Source: Lachnospiraceae bacterium (GTDB lineage Bacteria > Bacillota > Clostridia > Lachnospirales > Lachnospiraceae). From it: a stretch of DNA of 47,313 bases. Made by a program: the position numbers and the translations under genes. Shown piece by piece: positions 1 through 7,877 of the stretch; position 1 is the first letter of the stretch, and each line of letters opens with the position of its first letter. Under the pieces are notes generated by a model. The model was not told the origin of the DNA. It saw nothing but the letters and a program-made list of their open reading frames with translations, and made no database searches. The stretch spans positions 1 to 47,313 of the forward strand of contig JAQYAY010000047.1 of the NCBI GenBank assembly GCA_029338735.1. The letters are read 5' to 3'.

Positions 1-888
1 ATTAAGACAGCGATCGCAAGCATCTCCGAGAACCTGATGGCACAGAGATTCTTCATCTTTGAGGAAAGAGACGACGGGACTGTCTCCTGCACCTATGAGT
101 GGAACGCCAGAGGCGTGCCTCCGCTCAAGGAAGAGCTTTCCTGCATCCCGAGGAAGGATCTCTCGCCTCTCTATGAGATGTTCGCGGATCATAAGGTCGC
201 CGTCATAAGGGATTTTGCTTCTTTCATCGAAGAGCACCCGCAGATGAAGCTTCCTGTGGCCGGCATCACCAATATCATTTCAGGCAGACTCTCTGTGAAC
301 GGAGAGCCGATCGGGTTTACCATGGTGATAAACTCCGCTAAGGAGAGGCTTAATGCCAACGGCTATATGCTCTCGACCCTCACTAATTTCCTCGCCGCCC
401 TGATAAGTCACAAGAATATAATGGTCGCCGAGACGGACAGGTCAAGGAGAGATCAGCTCACAGGCACCCTGAACAGAACCGGTCTCACCTATTACTTCGA
501 GCAAAGAACTTCCGTCGGGAAGGTCGGTCTCATCACCTGTGACATCAAGGGGCTTAAGAATATCAACAATACGAGCGGCTATGAAGCGGGAGACAAGACT
601 CTGGTCCGTGTGGCTGCTGTCTTAAAGCGCGTCACAGACCCTGATCACGTATCCCGTATCGACGGAGATTCTTTCCTCATCATCGAGGAAGATATGGATG
701 ATGCCGGCATCAGAGCCGTGATAAGCGACATCACAAACGGCTGTCTCGTCGAGGGTATAAGCATCTATACTTCCTACTGCATCCTCTCCGGTGAGGTGGA
801 CAAGCTCCGCTTCAACGGTGCTCTCCTCGTCATGGAGGACGAGATCAACACCCAGCAGAAGAAATGCTACTGCAGAGCAGATCAGTGA
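1..888 (+). CDS. GGDEF-domain protein with degenerate signature, 5' partial
   Basis: The reading frame is open to the first base, so the start lies outside the window; an internal ATG at 37 is not needed. The visible part is 295 residues. The first half (to about base 400) looks like a GAF-like sensory fold, and the second half is a GGDEF domain with the entry motif RRDQLTGTLNRTG and the metal/base region DIKGLKNINN. The signature loop, normally GGDEF, reads DGDSF (bases 661-675): the first Gly and the Glu are replaced. In diguanylate cyclases this loop forms the active site, so cyclase activity is unlikely; a GTP-sensing or binding role is possible. No EAL domain follows. The next gene starts 31 bases downstream. 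Confidence 0.8.
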   Translation: MKTAIASISENLMAQRFFIFEERDDGTVSCTYEWNARGVPPLKEELSCIPRKDLSPLYEMFADHKVAVIRDFASFIEEHPQMKLPVAGITNIISGRLSVNGEPIGFTMVINSAKERLNANGYMLSTLTNFLAALISHKNIMVAETDRSRRDQLTGTLNRTGLTYYFEQRTSVGKVGLITCDIKGLKNINNTSGYEAGDKTLVRVAAVLKRVTDPDHVSRIDGDSFLIIEEDMDDAGIRAVISDITNGCLVEGISIYTSYCILSGEVDKLRFNGALLVMEDEINTQQKKCYCRADQ

Positions 889-919
889 AGGAGACGAAGA
901 GGCCAGACAGAAACTGATA

Positions 920-1327
920 ATGATACCAGAAAATGAATATTTCAATACGATTCACTGGACGGTGACTGTAGGCACAAATCCGGGTTTCAGCCTGGAAGAA
1001 CAGAAGCTCATGGATTATGGCAGTTTTGTCGAAATGTTCCAGCGTCTATGCGAGGAAGAACATACAGAGAGTGGAATCTGGATAACGGCCGTGATCACAC
1101 AGACGAGACTGGCATATATGCATAAACAGGGCTGCCCGTATGGCGGTGAATACGCGTACATGCTGACAGGAAGCTGTAATACTGAATTTGCATCTGTTGA
1201 TGATTATATTCCGGCATTAAAAAGAGTGATCACAAGACTTGGTGAGAGGCTGGGACAGGTGACTTACACGCTTGAGATCATTCCGGCACATCTGGATTAC
1301 TATTACTCTCAGCGGAAGCAACAGTGA
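920..1327 (+). CDS. Hypothetical protein, 135 aa
   Basis: I do not recognise the family. The frame is open from 791, but that start would overlap the GGDEF gene by about 98 bases and encodes an Arg/Ser-rich stretch that looks like read-through of another frame. The ATG at 920 begins a normal-looking protein (MIPENEYFNTIHW...). It is rich in aromatic residues, has no membrane segment or signal peptide, and alternates predicted beta strands (IHWTVTVGT, GIWITAVITQT) with helices, suggesting a small soluble alpha/beta domain. The best purine-rich stretch (AAGGAG, near 888-893) is some 25 bases upstream, so the exact start is uncertain. It is probably co-transcribed with the GGDEF gene, and the IS element begins about 57 bases after its stop. 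Confidence 0.55.
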   Translation: MIPENEYFNTIHWTVTVGTNPGFSLEEQKLMDYGSFVEMFQRLCEEEHTESGIWITAVITQTRLAYMHKQGCPYGGEYAYMLTGSCNTEFASVDDYIPALKRVITRLGERLGQVTYTLEIIPAHLDYYYSQRKQQ

Positions 1328-1383
1328 TATTTGCGATAGTGCATGGCTGATATATGGAAACTGGAGATGCTGGTTGATGATTA

Positions 1384-1421
1384 ACCGCCTAACTCGTGAC
1401 TTTAGTCATGAGTTAGGCGGT
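1384..1421 (+). repeat. Left-end hairpin of the IS element
   Basis: Positions 1384-1400 pair with 1405-1421 (17 bp, one G-T wobble) around a TTTA loop. The core GAC-TTTA-GTC recurs in the right-end hairpin. TnpA proteins of this family bind such subterminal hairpins. The hairpin is followed by CTTTAAC, so it could also weakly terminate transcripts from upstream. Confidence 0.75.
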
Positions 1422-1438
1422 CTTTAACTCTCATAGTC

Positions 1439-1467
1439 TTTACAGAATGAGTAACCTATGGTATAAT
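1439..1467 (+). promoter_or_regulatory. SigmaA promoter in front of tnpA
   Basis: TTTACA (1439-1444), a 17-base spacer and TATAAT (1462-1467) preceded by TG at 1459-1460, so an extended -10. The predicted transcript would begin near the ATG at 1474, which suggests that 1447 is not the translated start from this promoter. A strong promoter is unusual for a transposase gene. Confidence 0.6.
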
Positions 1468-1473
1468 AAAAAC

Positions 1474-1938
1474 ATGGATAATGAAGGTATATTTTCGGAA
1501 TCATTAGAGGTTACCCATGGCAGGGGTTATGTCTATTCTCTACAGTATCATGTGGTCTGGTGCACCAAATACCGTAACAAGATTCTTAAAGGAGCTATAG
1601 ATGATGACTTCAGGCAATGCTTAAAAGACATTGCTGATAAGCAGGATATAAAGATCATCGCCATGGAAACCATGCCTGATCATGTACACATGCTGATAGA
1701 GACTACACCACAGTGCCGACTTTCAGATGCCATAAAGGTCTTTAAGGGCACGTCAGCATGGTTTCTTTTCAAAAAGCATCCGGAGCTGAAGAATAGCCTA
1801 TGTGGAGGACACTTATGGAATCCGTCATACTTTATAGTGACGGCAAGCGACCGTACAAAAGACCAGATCGAACAGTACATTCATAACCAGCGGACATCCC
1901 GTGGTAAGGGCGGCCGCCCGCCAAAGCATACATCTTAG
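1474..1938 (+). CDS. tnpA: IS200/IS605 family transposase TnpA (Y1 HUH)
   Basis: Single-strand DNA transposase that cuts and rejoins the element ends through a 5'-phosphotyrosine. The HUH metal-binding motif appears as MPDHVHMLIE (bases about 1672-1701) and the catalytic tyrosine lies in the C-terminal helix IEQYIHNQ (Tyr codon 1876-1878). The family core YSLQYHVVWCTKYR is near the N-terminus. The length, about 154 residues, fits the family (130-155). ATG codons at 1447 and 1474 are both possible; I prefer 1474 because the promoter -10 box overlaps the region between them. The C-terminal tail (RGKGGRPPKH) is basic. The gene appears intact, and tnpB begins 16 bases after its stop. Confidence 0.88.
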   Translation: MDNEGIFSESLEVTHGRGYVYSLQYHVVWCTKYRNKILKGAIDDDFRQCLKDIADKQDIKIIAMETMPDHVHMLIETTPQCRLSDAIKVFKGTSAWFLFKKHPELKNSLCGGHLWNPSYFIVTASDRTKDQIEQYIHNQRTSRGKGGRPPKHTS

Positions 1939-1954
1939 GAAAGGAGGCATCACG

Positions 1955-3289
1955 ATGGATATCAATACACTCTACAGCGTAAAGATAACAGGCTACAATG
2001 ACATCTTCAAAGAGTCTGTACGCATCTACCTTGATGCTGTAGACTTCCTTATCCCTGTATGCATTGACCATTGGAATGATATCATCTCTGTAGATGGTGT
2101 CTGCCAGAGGAAGATGTATATCGAACATCGGGTACATAAGACAAAAAATTATCCGCATCCACTATACCCGTTCGATAAAAAGTTCTACAAGTTCCCGTCA
2201 TACCTTTTACGGGGTGCCATAGCAGAAGCTTTAGGCAAGGTATCATCATATATGTCAAGCCTCACTAACTGGAAAGCTATGGATCCTTCTACCCGTGGAA
2301 GAAGGCCTGGCATTCCGAAGGCCGGACACATATATCCATGCCTTTACAGGGACAACACCTTTATCCGTACAGACACCTACGAAGCAAAGATAAAGGTCTT
2401 CATCCGCAACACATGGGACTGGATCATCGTAAAGCTCCGTAAGTCCGATGTGGATTATATAATACATCACTGCTCAGACCGTAAAGAGTGTGCTCCTGTT
2501 CTCCAGAAACGTGGAAAACAGTGGTATCTCGACTTCTGCTTTAAGGAAAAAGTTACACTCAAAGATACGGACATTTTCAACCATACCATAGTAGCTGTGG
2601 ACTTAGGCATCAATAATGCCTGTACATGTACTGTCATGCGCTCGGACGGCACGGTCTTAGGAAGATATTTTTATAAGGTTCCTAAAGAATACGACTGTCT
2701 AAAACGCAAGATAGATCACATAAAACGAGCACAGCATCATGGATCCAGGTGTGTAAAAAACCTGTGGCGGTACGCTAATGGTGTAAACCACGACATCAGC
2801 GTAAAGATTGCATCTTTTATCGAGGGCAAAGCCCGGGAATTCGATGCCGATGCCGTAGTATTCGAGCATCTGGATACCTCTGGCAGAAAACATGGTTTAA
2901 AAAAACAGAAACTCGCACTCTGGCGTAAGAACGAAGTTCAGCGCATGGTGGCTGATAAGGTACACCGTCTTGGTATACATATCTCCCATATCTGTGCGTG
3001 GGGTACGTCGCGTCTCGCTTATGATGGTAGTGGTGCGGTTCTCCGAGGTAATAAGTCACAGAAAACGAACGGCTCTTATAGCGTCTGCGAGTTCACAAAC
3101 GGCAGGGTCTACAACTGTGACCTGAACGCAAGCTATAATATTGGCTCACGCTACTTTGTGCGCGAAATTTTAAAGTCCCTTCCGGCGACGGAAAGGCAGC
3201 ACATCCAGGCAAAAGTTCCAGGCTGTGCAAAGAGAAGCACCTGCACACTGTCTACACTGATTAACTTAAACTCCGCTCTGTATGCGTAA
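1955..3289 (+). CDS. tnpB: TnpB, RNA-guided nuclease-like protein of IS605 (RuvC fold)
   Basis: TnpB proteins are RNA-guided DNA nucleases, ancestors of Cas12, that use an omega-RNA from the element's right end. The start at 1955 is supported by AAAGGAGG about 10 bases upstream; an upstream ATG at 1901 lies inside tnpA. The 444 residues carry all three RuvC carboxylates: Asp216 in VAVDLGINNA, Glu304 in VVFEHLDTSG and Asp389 in YNCDLNASYNIG. The usual C4 zinc ribbon between motifs II and III is not in standard form: only single cysteines (about 347, 378, 388) occur, with AWGTSRLAYDGSG in its place. This resembles a clostridial subfamily rather than random decay, because length and catalytic residues are kept. 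Confidence 0.85.
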   Translation: MDINTLYSVKITGYNDIFKESVRIYLDAVDFLIPVCIDHWNDIISVDGVCQRKMYIEHRVHKTKNYPHPLYPFDKKFYKFPSYLLRGAIAEALGKVSSYMSSLTNWKAMDPSTRGRRPGIPKAGHIYPCLYRDNTFIRTDTYEAKIKVFIRNTWDWIIVKLRKSDVDYIIHHCSDRKECAPVLQKRGKQWYLDFCFKEKVTLKDTDIFNHTIVAVDLGINNACTCTVMRSDGTVLGRYFYKVPKEYDCLKRKIDHIKRAQHHGSRCVKNLWRYANGVNHDISVKIASFIEGKAREFDADAVVFEHLDTSGRKHGLKKQKLALWRKNEVQRMVADKVHRLGIHISHICAWGTSRLAYDGSGAVLRGNKSQKTNGSYSVCEFTNGRVYNCDLNASYNIGSRYFVREILKSLPATERQHIQAKVPGCAKRSTCTLSTLINLNSALYA

Positions 3290-3395
3290 GCATATGGAAG
3301 CACGGTTCAAGCTGTATCTGTAGTCAGTAAGTCCTATAAGGTATGGAACTCCTTATATGAAGCACGCGACTTTAGTCGTGTGAGGCTTCACGACC
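3290..3395 (+). ncRNA. Candidate omega-RNA / right end of the IS element
   Basis: In IS605 elements the guide RNA scaffold overlaps the 3' part of tnpB and runs to the right end, with the guide taken from flanking DNA. This stretch has no ORF and contains an imperfect hairpin around 3330-3360 and the right-end hairpin 3363-3382 (loop TTTA). By position the scaffold would end near 3395 and the guide would begin just after. The exact boundaries and expression are inference. Confidence 0.45.
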
Positions 3396-3408
3396 GGCAT
3401 CTTTTTTT
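3375..3408 (+). terminator. Possible rho-independent terminator at the right edge of the IS
   Basis: GTCG-TG-TGA pairs with TCACGAC (7 bp with a 2-base bulge) around GGCT, followed by CGGCATC and seven T at 3402-3408. It overlaps the right-end hairpin, so the two structures compete. Confidence 0.4.
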
Positions 3409-3421
3409 ATACGGCAGATTC

Positions 3422-3430
3422 TGCTAAAAT
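3422..3430 (+). promoter_or_regulatory. Extended -10 element upstream of the C_GCAxxG_C_C gene
   Basis: TGCTAAAAT at 3422-3430, a TGn-TAAAAT extended -10. The -35 region is only a run of T. The start codon at 3466 has AAGAGG a short distance upstream. Confidence 0.4.
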
Positions 3431-3465
3431 AGGCTCATTGAAAAGTTTATGAAAAGAGGCATGAT

Positions 3466-3855
3466 ATGACTATAGAGGAACGTGCAGATAAAGCGGCAGA
3501 ACTGAAAGCTACGGGACAGTGCAACTGCACTCAGTCGGTACTGAAGGTCTTTGAAGATGTATTGCCTATTGATGATGAGACACTCATGAAGATGTCAGCA
3601 GGATTTGCTGCAGGTATGGGTGGAATGCAGTCTACCTGTGGAGCTCTGATCGGAGCGGTGATGGTAGCAGGAATTTTATCTGATGGCAATGCTACGGCTA
3701 GTCATTCGAGAAAAATGGTTGCTGAATTTGAAAAGAGCTGTGGGGCGACAGTCTGTAAAGATCTTAAAGGGCTTGATACAGGAAAAGTTCTTTGTGAATG
3801 CCCGGATTGTGTCAGAAACGCAGTAATGGCACTGGGCAGGAAGATGGGATTATAA
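3466..3855 (+). CDS. C_GCAxxG_C_C family protein
   Basis: This small cysteine-rich redox family is common in anaerobes and is thought to bind a metal or Fe-S centre; its precise role is not known. The 129 residues show the family pattern: an early CNCTQSV, the STCGALIGAVMVAG signature in place of GCAxxG, a later CGATVCKDLKG, and a C-terminal CECPDC. The start at 3466 has a purine-rich AAGAGG site. The family often appears as C_GCAxxG_C_C domains fused to or beside oxidoreductases. Here it is followed directly by a fragment of an unrelated phosphatase, so an old rearrangement ended at its 3' end. Confidence 0.85.
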   Translation: MTIEERADKAAELKATGQCNCTQSVLKVFEDVLPIDDETLMKMSAGFAAGMGGMQSTCGALIGAVMVAGILSDGNATASHSRKMVAEFEKSCGATVCKDLKGLDTGKVLCECPDCVRNAVMALGRKMGL

Positions 3856-3857
3856 AG

Positions 3858-3962
3858 ATTGATGATCCGTGGTATACCAGACGATTTGCATTATGTGCAG
3901 ATCAGATAGAAGAGGGATGCAAAGGGCTGCTTGAGTATCGGGAGGGCAATGGCAGGTTATGA
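3858..3962 (+). pseudogene. C-terminal remnant of a low-molecular-weight protein tyrosine phosphatase
   Basis: The frame starting at 3858 reads IDDPWYTRRF, then IEEGCKGLLE, and stops at 3960-3962. DPWYT...F followed by a (V/I)xEGCxxLL helix is the conserved C-terminus of LMW-PTPases, where the Asp of DPWY is the general acid. The N-terminal CxxxxxR catalytic loop is absent: upstream in this frame is antisense-like coding of the C_GCAxxG_C_C gene. No start codon or ribosome site precedes it. The remnant's stop overlaps the ATG of the next gene (ATGA), which suggests that the acetyltransferase once sat downstream of a complete phosphatase gene. Confidence 0.7.
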
Positions 3963-4513
3963 ATTATAGATCGGCACTGGTAACTGACGCAGAAAGACTT
4001 CTTGATATCTACTCATATTACGTCAGAAAAACGGCAATCACATTTGAATGGGAAGTTCCATCAATAGATGAGTTCAGGGGCCGGATCCAGCATACACTGG
4101 AAAGATATCCATACATTGTCGCAGAAGATAATGGCATGATTCTCGGATATGCATATGCAGGACCGTTTGTAGGCAGGAAAGCCTATGACTGGTCAGTAGA
4201 GACCACTATATATCTGGATCATGATGTCAGGCATCAGGGTATAGGCAAAAATCTGTATCTGAAGCTTGAAGACGCACTGAAGCAGATGAATGTACTGAAT
4301 CTGAATGCCTGTATAGGCTATCCAAAAGAAAATGATGAATATCTGACGGATAACAGTGCCAGGTTTCATGAACATATGGGATATGCGCTGGCAGGCAGGT
4401 TTCATGACAGCGGATATAAATTTGGCAGATGGTATGATATGATCTGGATGGAAAAGATGATCGGAGAGCATTCCGATGATCCTGCATCGGTAATTCCATA
4501 CAAGGTTTTTTAG
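3959..4513 (+). CDS. GNAT N-acetyltransferase, PAT/MnaT-like
   Basis: Transfers an acetyl group from acetyl-CoA to an amine; the closest named types are phosphinothricin/methionine-sulfoximine acetyltransferases. The 184-residue protein shows the pattern of that subgroup: an N-terminal DIYSYYVRKTAITFE, an acidic beta-4 region with TTIYLDHDVRHQGIGK (acetyl-CoA pyrophosphate loop at residues 91-97), and a late FHEHMGY element followed by GRWYDMIWMEK. All are intact. The ATG overlaps the stop of the phosphatase remnant. A purine-rich GGGAGG lies near 3941-3946, rather far from the start. The substrate is not predictable. Confidence 0.85.
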   Translation: MNYRSALVTDAERLLDIYSYYVRKTAITFEWEVPSIDEFRGRIQHTLERYPYIVAEDNGMILGYAYAGPFVGRKAYDWSVETTIYLDHDVRHQGIGKNLYLKLEDALKQMNVLNLNACIGYPKENDEYLTDNSARFHEHMGYALAGRFHDSGYKFGRWYDMIWMEKMIGEHSDDPASVIPYKVF

Positions 4514-4594
4514 TACTGAATCGTTGCATTTACAACAGCATGTGATCCGTCATGATGATATATTGTTGCTAAAGGGAGAAGCAAGGAGGCAGCA

Positions 4595-5251
4595 ATGAAG
4601 AAAAACAGTGGAAGGGTCTTTAGCCTTGCAGAAGACAATAAAGAGATACCGGGATGCACAGTTTCGGAGTTGTTATCTGATGAGAGAGGCTTTTACACAA
4701 GTGTTTTCTCACTAGGAGCAGGAACAGATATCAGTCCTGAAATATATGGATATCCAAAGATATGGTATGTTCTCAGCGGGAATATGGAGATTGTTATACC
4801 AGAAGCTGACGATGTGGAGATGCCGGAAGGCAGTGCTGTAGTCACACCGACAGGAACTCCAGTTGGCTGCAGGACAGAGAACGGAGCAGTTTATCTTGAG
4901 ATCACACTGAAGGAGGATACAGATATGAACAGCATTTTAAAGTCATCAGAGGTTTTTGCACTGAAGGATCTTGTGCCTTATCAGGAAGGAAAAATCGTGA
5001 ATATGGATCTGGTAAATGATCCTGGACTGAAATTCGTTGTGATGAGTTTTACAAAGGGCTGTGCACTTCCTGAACATGCAGCACCAGGCGAGACTCTTAT
5101 TTTTGCTCTTGATGGAGAAGGTACGATCGGATATGAGGGTAACGAGTATCATATAAAAGCTGGCGAGAATTTCAAGTTTGATAAGGGCGGAGCGCATTAT
5201 GTCAAGGCCGACGGTAATTTCAAGATGGCTCTGCTGCTTACTCTTGCCTGA
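4595..5251 (+). CDS. Double cupin protein
   Basis: Two consecutive cupin beta barrels in 218 residues: roughly 35-105 and 140-215. The second retains a plausible metal site: His161 and Glu166 in LPEHAAPGE, His186 in EYHIKAGE, and His201 in GGAHYV. The first barrel lacks the histidines and is probably structural. Proteins of this kind act as small sugar or metal-linked enzymes or as sensors; nothing here fixes a substrate. The start has GGAGG six bases upstream. A good terminator follows at 5304, so this appears to be the last gene of the small run that begins at 3466. Confidence 0.8.
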   Translation: MKKNSGRVFSLAEDNKEIPGCTVSELLSDERGFYTSVFSLGAGTDISPEIYGYPKIWYVLSGNMEIVIPEADDVEMPEGSAVVTPTGTPVGCRTENGAVYLEITLKEDTDMNSILKSSEVFALKDLVPYQEGKIVNMDLVNDPGLKFVVMSFTKGCALPEHAAPGETLIFALDGEGTIGYEGNEYHIKAGENFKFDKGGAHYVKADGNFKMALLLTLA

Positions 5252-5303
5252 AAAGGAAGCTATATGAATCTGAATGGCTAAGGAAAAAATAGCTATAAAC
5301 GAA

Positions 5304-5338
5304 AGAGTCAGGTCAGAAGACCTGGCTCTGTTTAGTTT
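5304..5338 (+). terminator. Rho-independent terminator after the cupin gene
   Basis: An 11-bp stem (5304-5314 with 5319-5329, one G-T pair) and an AGAA loop, followed by GTTTAGTTT. The rest of 5252-5533 shows no gene; a TATAAT lies at 5416-5421 without a good -35 box and may drive the aldo/keto reductase. Confidence 0.65.
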
Positions 5339-5533
5339 CCCAAAGAGAGAATGTCACATTGCCATTATTATCTATTTCCTGTAAAGCTAAAGATGAAAAT
5401 AGATCGAAAATAATATATAATGATTGTGCACCAGTTGCAGAAAGTTATTACGCAGTGAGAATTTGAAGATACGCGATTATCTGGAGCAGTGTGCAGACGC
5501 TCTTGAATAAAGTACAATACACAGGAGAATGAT

Positions 5534-6373
5534 ATGGGCATAATAGACACATCATCCGGCCTCTGCGAAGCAGGCCTTGGAAGCACTGTTTTCTGGTATG
5601 GGAATCCTGATGCTGAACGAGCAATGGCGAGATCAGTGCAGGAAGGCCTGATCGGTATGATCGATACAGCGGAGATGTATGGTAATGGCAGATGTGAAGA
5701 GGCAGTTGGCAGAGTAGTGAAAGAAGTGGGCAGGGACAATGTATATCTTGTGGACAAGATTCTGCCTGACGATGCAAGGCCGGCTCATTTCAGAGAGAGT
5801 CTTGAGACTTCACTGAGACTTCTGGGAACTGACCACATAGACCTGTATCTCCTTCACTGGAGGGAGAAGGCAGATCTTGCATTTGTAGCAGAGGCCATGA
5901 CCGAAGCTGTAGAGGATGGGCTGATCCTCAGGTGGGGAGTCTCCAATTTTGATGTGAGCGATATGGAAGATCTCTTTGCCGTGAATCATGGAGATGACTG
6001 CTATACTGATCAGGTGCTGTACAATATCTGTGAGCGTGGTCCTGAGTATGATCTGTTTCCATGGCTTAAGGAGCATGGTGTCATCCCTATGTCATATTCA
6101 TCACTTGGCTCATCATATACAGGCACCAGGAAGAGATGCGAGTCTGATTCCGTGATCAGGGCGATAAGTGCTGAGACCGGACTGAGTGTGGCCGCGGTCA
6201 TGCTTGCTTTTAATGTGAGAAACCATGATATATCAGCCCTGTTCGGAAGTACTTCTTATAAACATATAAAAGATGACCTGGCCGGGATCAGTGCAGATAT
6301 CAGTCCGTATATGGAACAGATCAATAAGAGATTTCCATCGCCGGATCATAAGGTTCCGCTTGCCAAGCTATAA
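5534..6373 (+). CDS. Aldo/keto reductase
   Basis: NADPH-dependent reduction of carbonyl compounds in the cytoplasm. The catalytic tetrad is visible: Asp44 and Tyr49 (MIDTAEMYGNG), Lys75 (YLVDKI) and His108 (YLLHW). The family signature WGVSNFD occurs later. The cofactor-binding end (SALFGSTSYKHIKDDL) is a variant of the usual IPG(S/T) motif, reading LFGST. The 279 residues match the family. ACAGGAG is placed well before the ATG. The MATE gene follows after 73 bases and may be co-transcribed. The physiological substrate is unknown. Confidence 0.88.
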   Translation: MGIIDTSSGLCEAGLGSTVFWYGNPDAERAMARSVQEGLIGMIDTAEMYGNGRCEEAVGRVVKEVGRDNVYLVDKILPDDARPAHFRESLETSLRLLGTDHIDLYLLHWREKADLAFVAEAMTEAVEDGLILRWGVSNFDVSDMEDLFAVNHGDDCYTDQVLYNICERGPEYDLFPWLKEHGVIPMSYSSLGSSYTGTRKRCESDSVIRAISAETGLSVAAVMLAFNVRNHDISALFGSTSYKHIKDDLAGISADISPYMEQINKRFPSPDHKVPLAKL

Positions 6374-6446
6374 ACCACATATTAATTTTGAAAGGGGTGG
6401 CAGGAAGGATCCCTATGATGGCCATATATTTATCCGGAGGTTTTGT

Positions 6447-7814
6447 ATGACCAATTCTATGACTGAGGGCAGAATTCTGCCTCAGATCCTGAAATTTTCA
6501 ATCCCTTTGCTCCTTGGAAATATAGTCCAGCAGACCTACAATATGGTGGATGCCATGATCGTTGGTCGGACGCTCGGAGCTGATGCACTCGGAGCTGTAG
6601 GTGCGACGAGCAGTGTACAGTTCCTGGTTCTCGGTCTCTGCATCGGTATGTGTGTAGGTTTCGGAGTGCCGGTGTCCCAAAGGTTCGGGGCAAAAGATTA
6701 CAAGGGGATGAGGCAGTATATCTACAACAGCTATATACTCACGGGCATTTCCATGATCCTGATCACGGTGGTCACAGCTCTGCTCTGCAATCCGATACTG
6801 CATATTCTGAGGACGCCGGCATCCATTTTTAAGGATACGTATGGATATCTGATCATCATTTTCCTGGGTGTGCCGGCGACGCTTGCCTACAATCTGCTGT
6901 CGTCAATACTCAGGGCAGTGGGTGACTCTACGACGCCGTTTATTTTTCTTGTGATCAGTGCCGGCCTCAATATATTTCTGGATCTGTTCTGCATCCTTAC
7001 ACTCGGCATGGGTGTAGAGGGAGCAGCCCTGGCCACGATCACATCCCAGGCGGTCTCAGCAGTCCTGTGTTTCTTTTACATGAGGAAAAAATTTGACATC
7101 CTGCGGGTTCGTCCTGAGGAGAAGGGTTTTGACGGCAAAAAGGCCGGCAAGCTGCTGTACATGGCTCTGCCAATGGGACTGCAGTATTCGATCACGGCAA
7201 TCGGTTCGATGGTCATGCAGTCAGCCAATAATGCGCTCGGAGCACTGTATACGTCAGCATTTTCAGTGGCATCACGTATCAAGCAGATGACCATGTGTCC
7301 GTTTGATGCGGTAGCTTCTGCAGTGTCTACATTTGTGGGACAGAACTATGGCTCGAGAAATCCTGGGCGAATAAAAAAGGGCATCCGCGAGGGCGTTGCA
7401 GTAGGTGTCATCTATGGAGTAGGAATCGGACTTGTGCTCATCTTCTGCGGAAAGCCTCTGTCCATGCTGTTCCTCACGGATTCAGGCAGCAAAACAGCGA
7501 GAATTCTTGATGCCTCAGCGCTTTTACTCAGGTGTAATGGCATATTCTACTGGCTTCTGGGTATTCTCAATGTTGTCCGTCTTGCAGCGCAGGCTCTCGG
7601 GTATTCGAATCTGGCTATTTTCTCAGGAGTCATTGAAATGGTCTCGAGGACCATCATAGCGCTTGCATTGGCGCCATCAGGCGGATTCAGGGTGATCTGC
7701 TTCACCGATCCTACGGCGTGGTTTACGGCTGCGACATATTCGAGCCTGATCTGCATATATGTGGTGAGGAAAATCACGAAAAGGCTAAACAATTCAGAAT
7801 CCGCTCCGATATAG
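6447..7814 (+). CDS. MATE family efflux transporter
   Basis: Multidrug and toxin extrusion proteins export organic cations or metabolites using an H+ or Na+ gradient. The frame is open from 6273, but the protein homologous to MATE begins at 6447 (MTNSMTEGRILPQIL), with CCGGAGG eight bases upstream. The 455 residues hold about 12 hydrophobic segments in two halves; the first half contains VDAMIVGRTLGADALGAVG and the second VASRIKQMTMCPFDAV followed by FVGQNYG, both family hallmarks. The product belongs to the DinF/NorM-like group common in Clostridia. No drug specificity can be inferred. Confidence 0.9.
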   Translation: MTNSMTEGRILPQILKFSIPLLLGNIVQQTYNMVDAMIVGRTLGADALGAVGATSSVQFLVLGLCIGMCVGFGVPVSQRFGAKDYKGMRQYIYNSYILTGISMILITVVTALLCNPILHILRTPASIFKDTYGYLIIIFLGVPATLAYNLLSSILRAVGDSTTPFIFLVISAGLNIFLDLFCILTLGMGVEGAALATITSQAVSAVLCFFYMRKKFDILRVRPEEKGFDGKKAGKLLYMALPMGLQYSITAIGSMVMQSANNALGALYTSAFSVASRIKQMTMCPFDAVASAVSTFVGQNYGSRNPGRIKKGIREGVAVGVIYGVGIGLVLIFCGKPLSMLFLTDSGSKTARILDASALLLRCNGIFYWLLGILNVVRLAAQALGYSNLAIFSGVIEMVSRTIIALALAPSGGFRVICFTDPTAWFTAATYSSLICIYVVRKITKRLNNSESAPI

Positions 7815-7877
7815 ATATCAGAGTAAGAATCGATGCACGGAAGCATCAGATGAGTCATAATACACGGAGGTATTCAT

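Larger units (their letters stand above)
1384..3395 (+). mobile_element. IS200/IS605-family element (TnpA + TnpB)
   Basis: Two oppositely adapted genes, a Y1 HUH transposase and a TnpB, lie between hairpins that share the core GAC-TTTA-GTC. The left hairpin is 1384-1421 (17-bp stem, TTTA loop, one G-T wobble); the right one is 3363-3382 (8-bp stem, TTTA loop, one wobble). Subterminal hairpins rather than inverted terminal repeats are typical of this family, which moves as single strands and makes no target duplication. The pentamer TTGAT at 1374-1378, just left of the left hairpin, matches the known ISDra2 target; this may be coincidence. Exact ends are not determined. The element separates the unknown gene ending at 1327 from the C_GCAxxG_C_C gene. 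Confidence 0.8.

Noticed and set aside
791-919. Upstream start of the gene ending at 1327
   Set aside because: It overlaps the GGDEF gene by about 98 bases and encodes read-through-like sequence; 920 is preferred.
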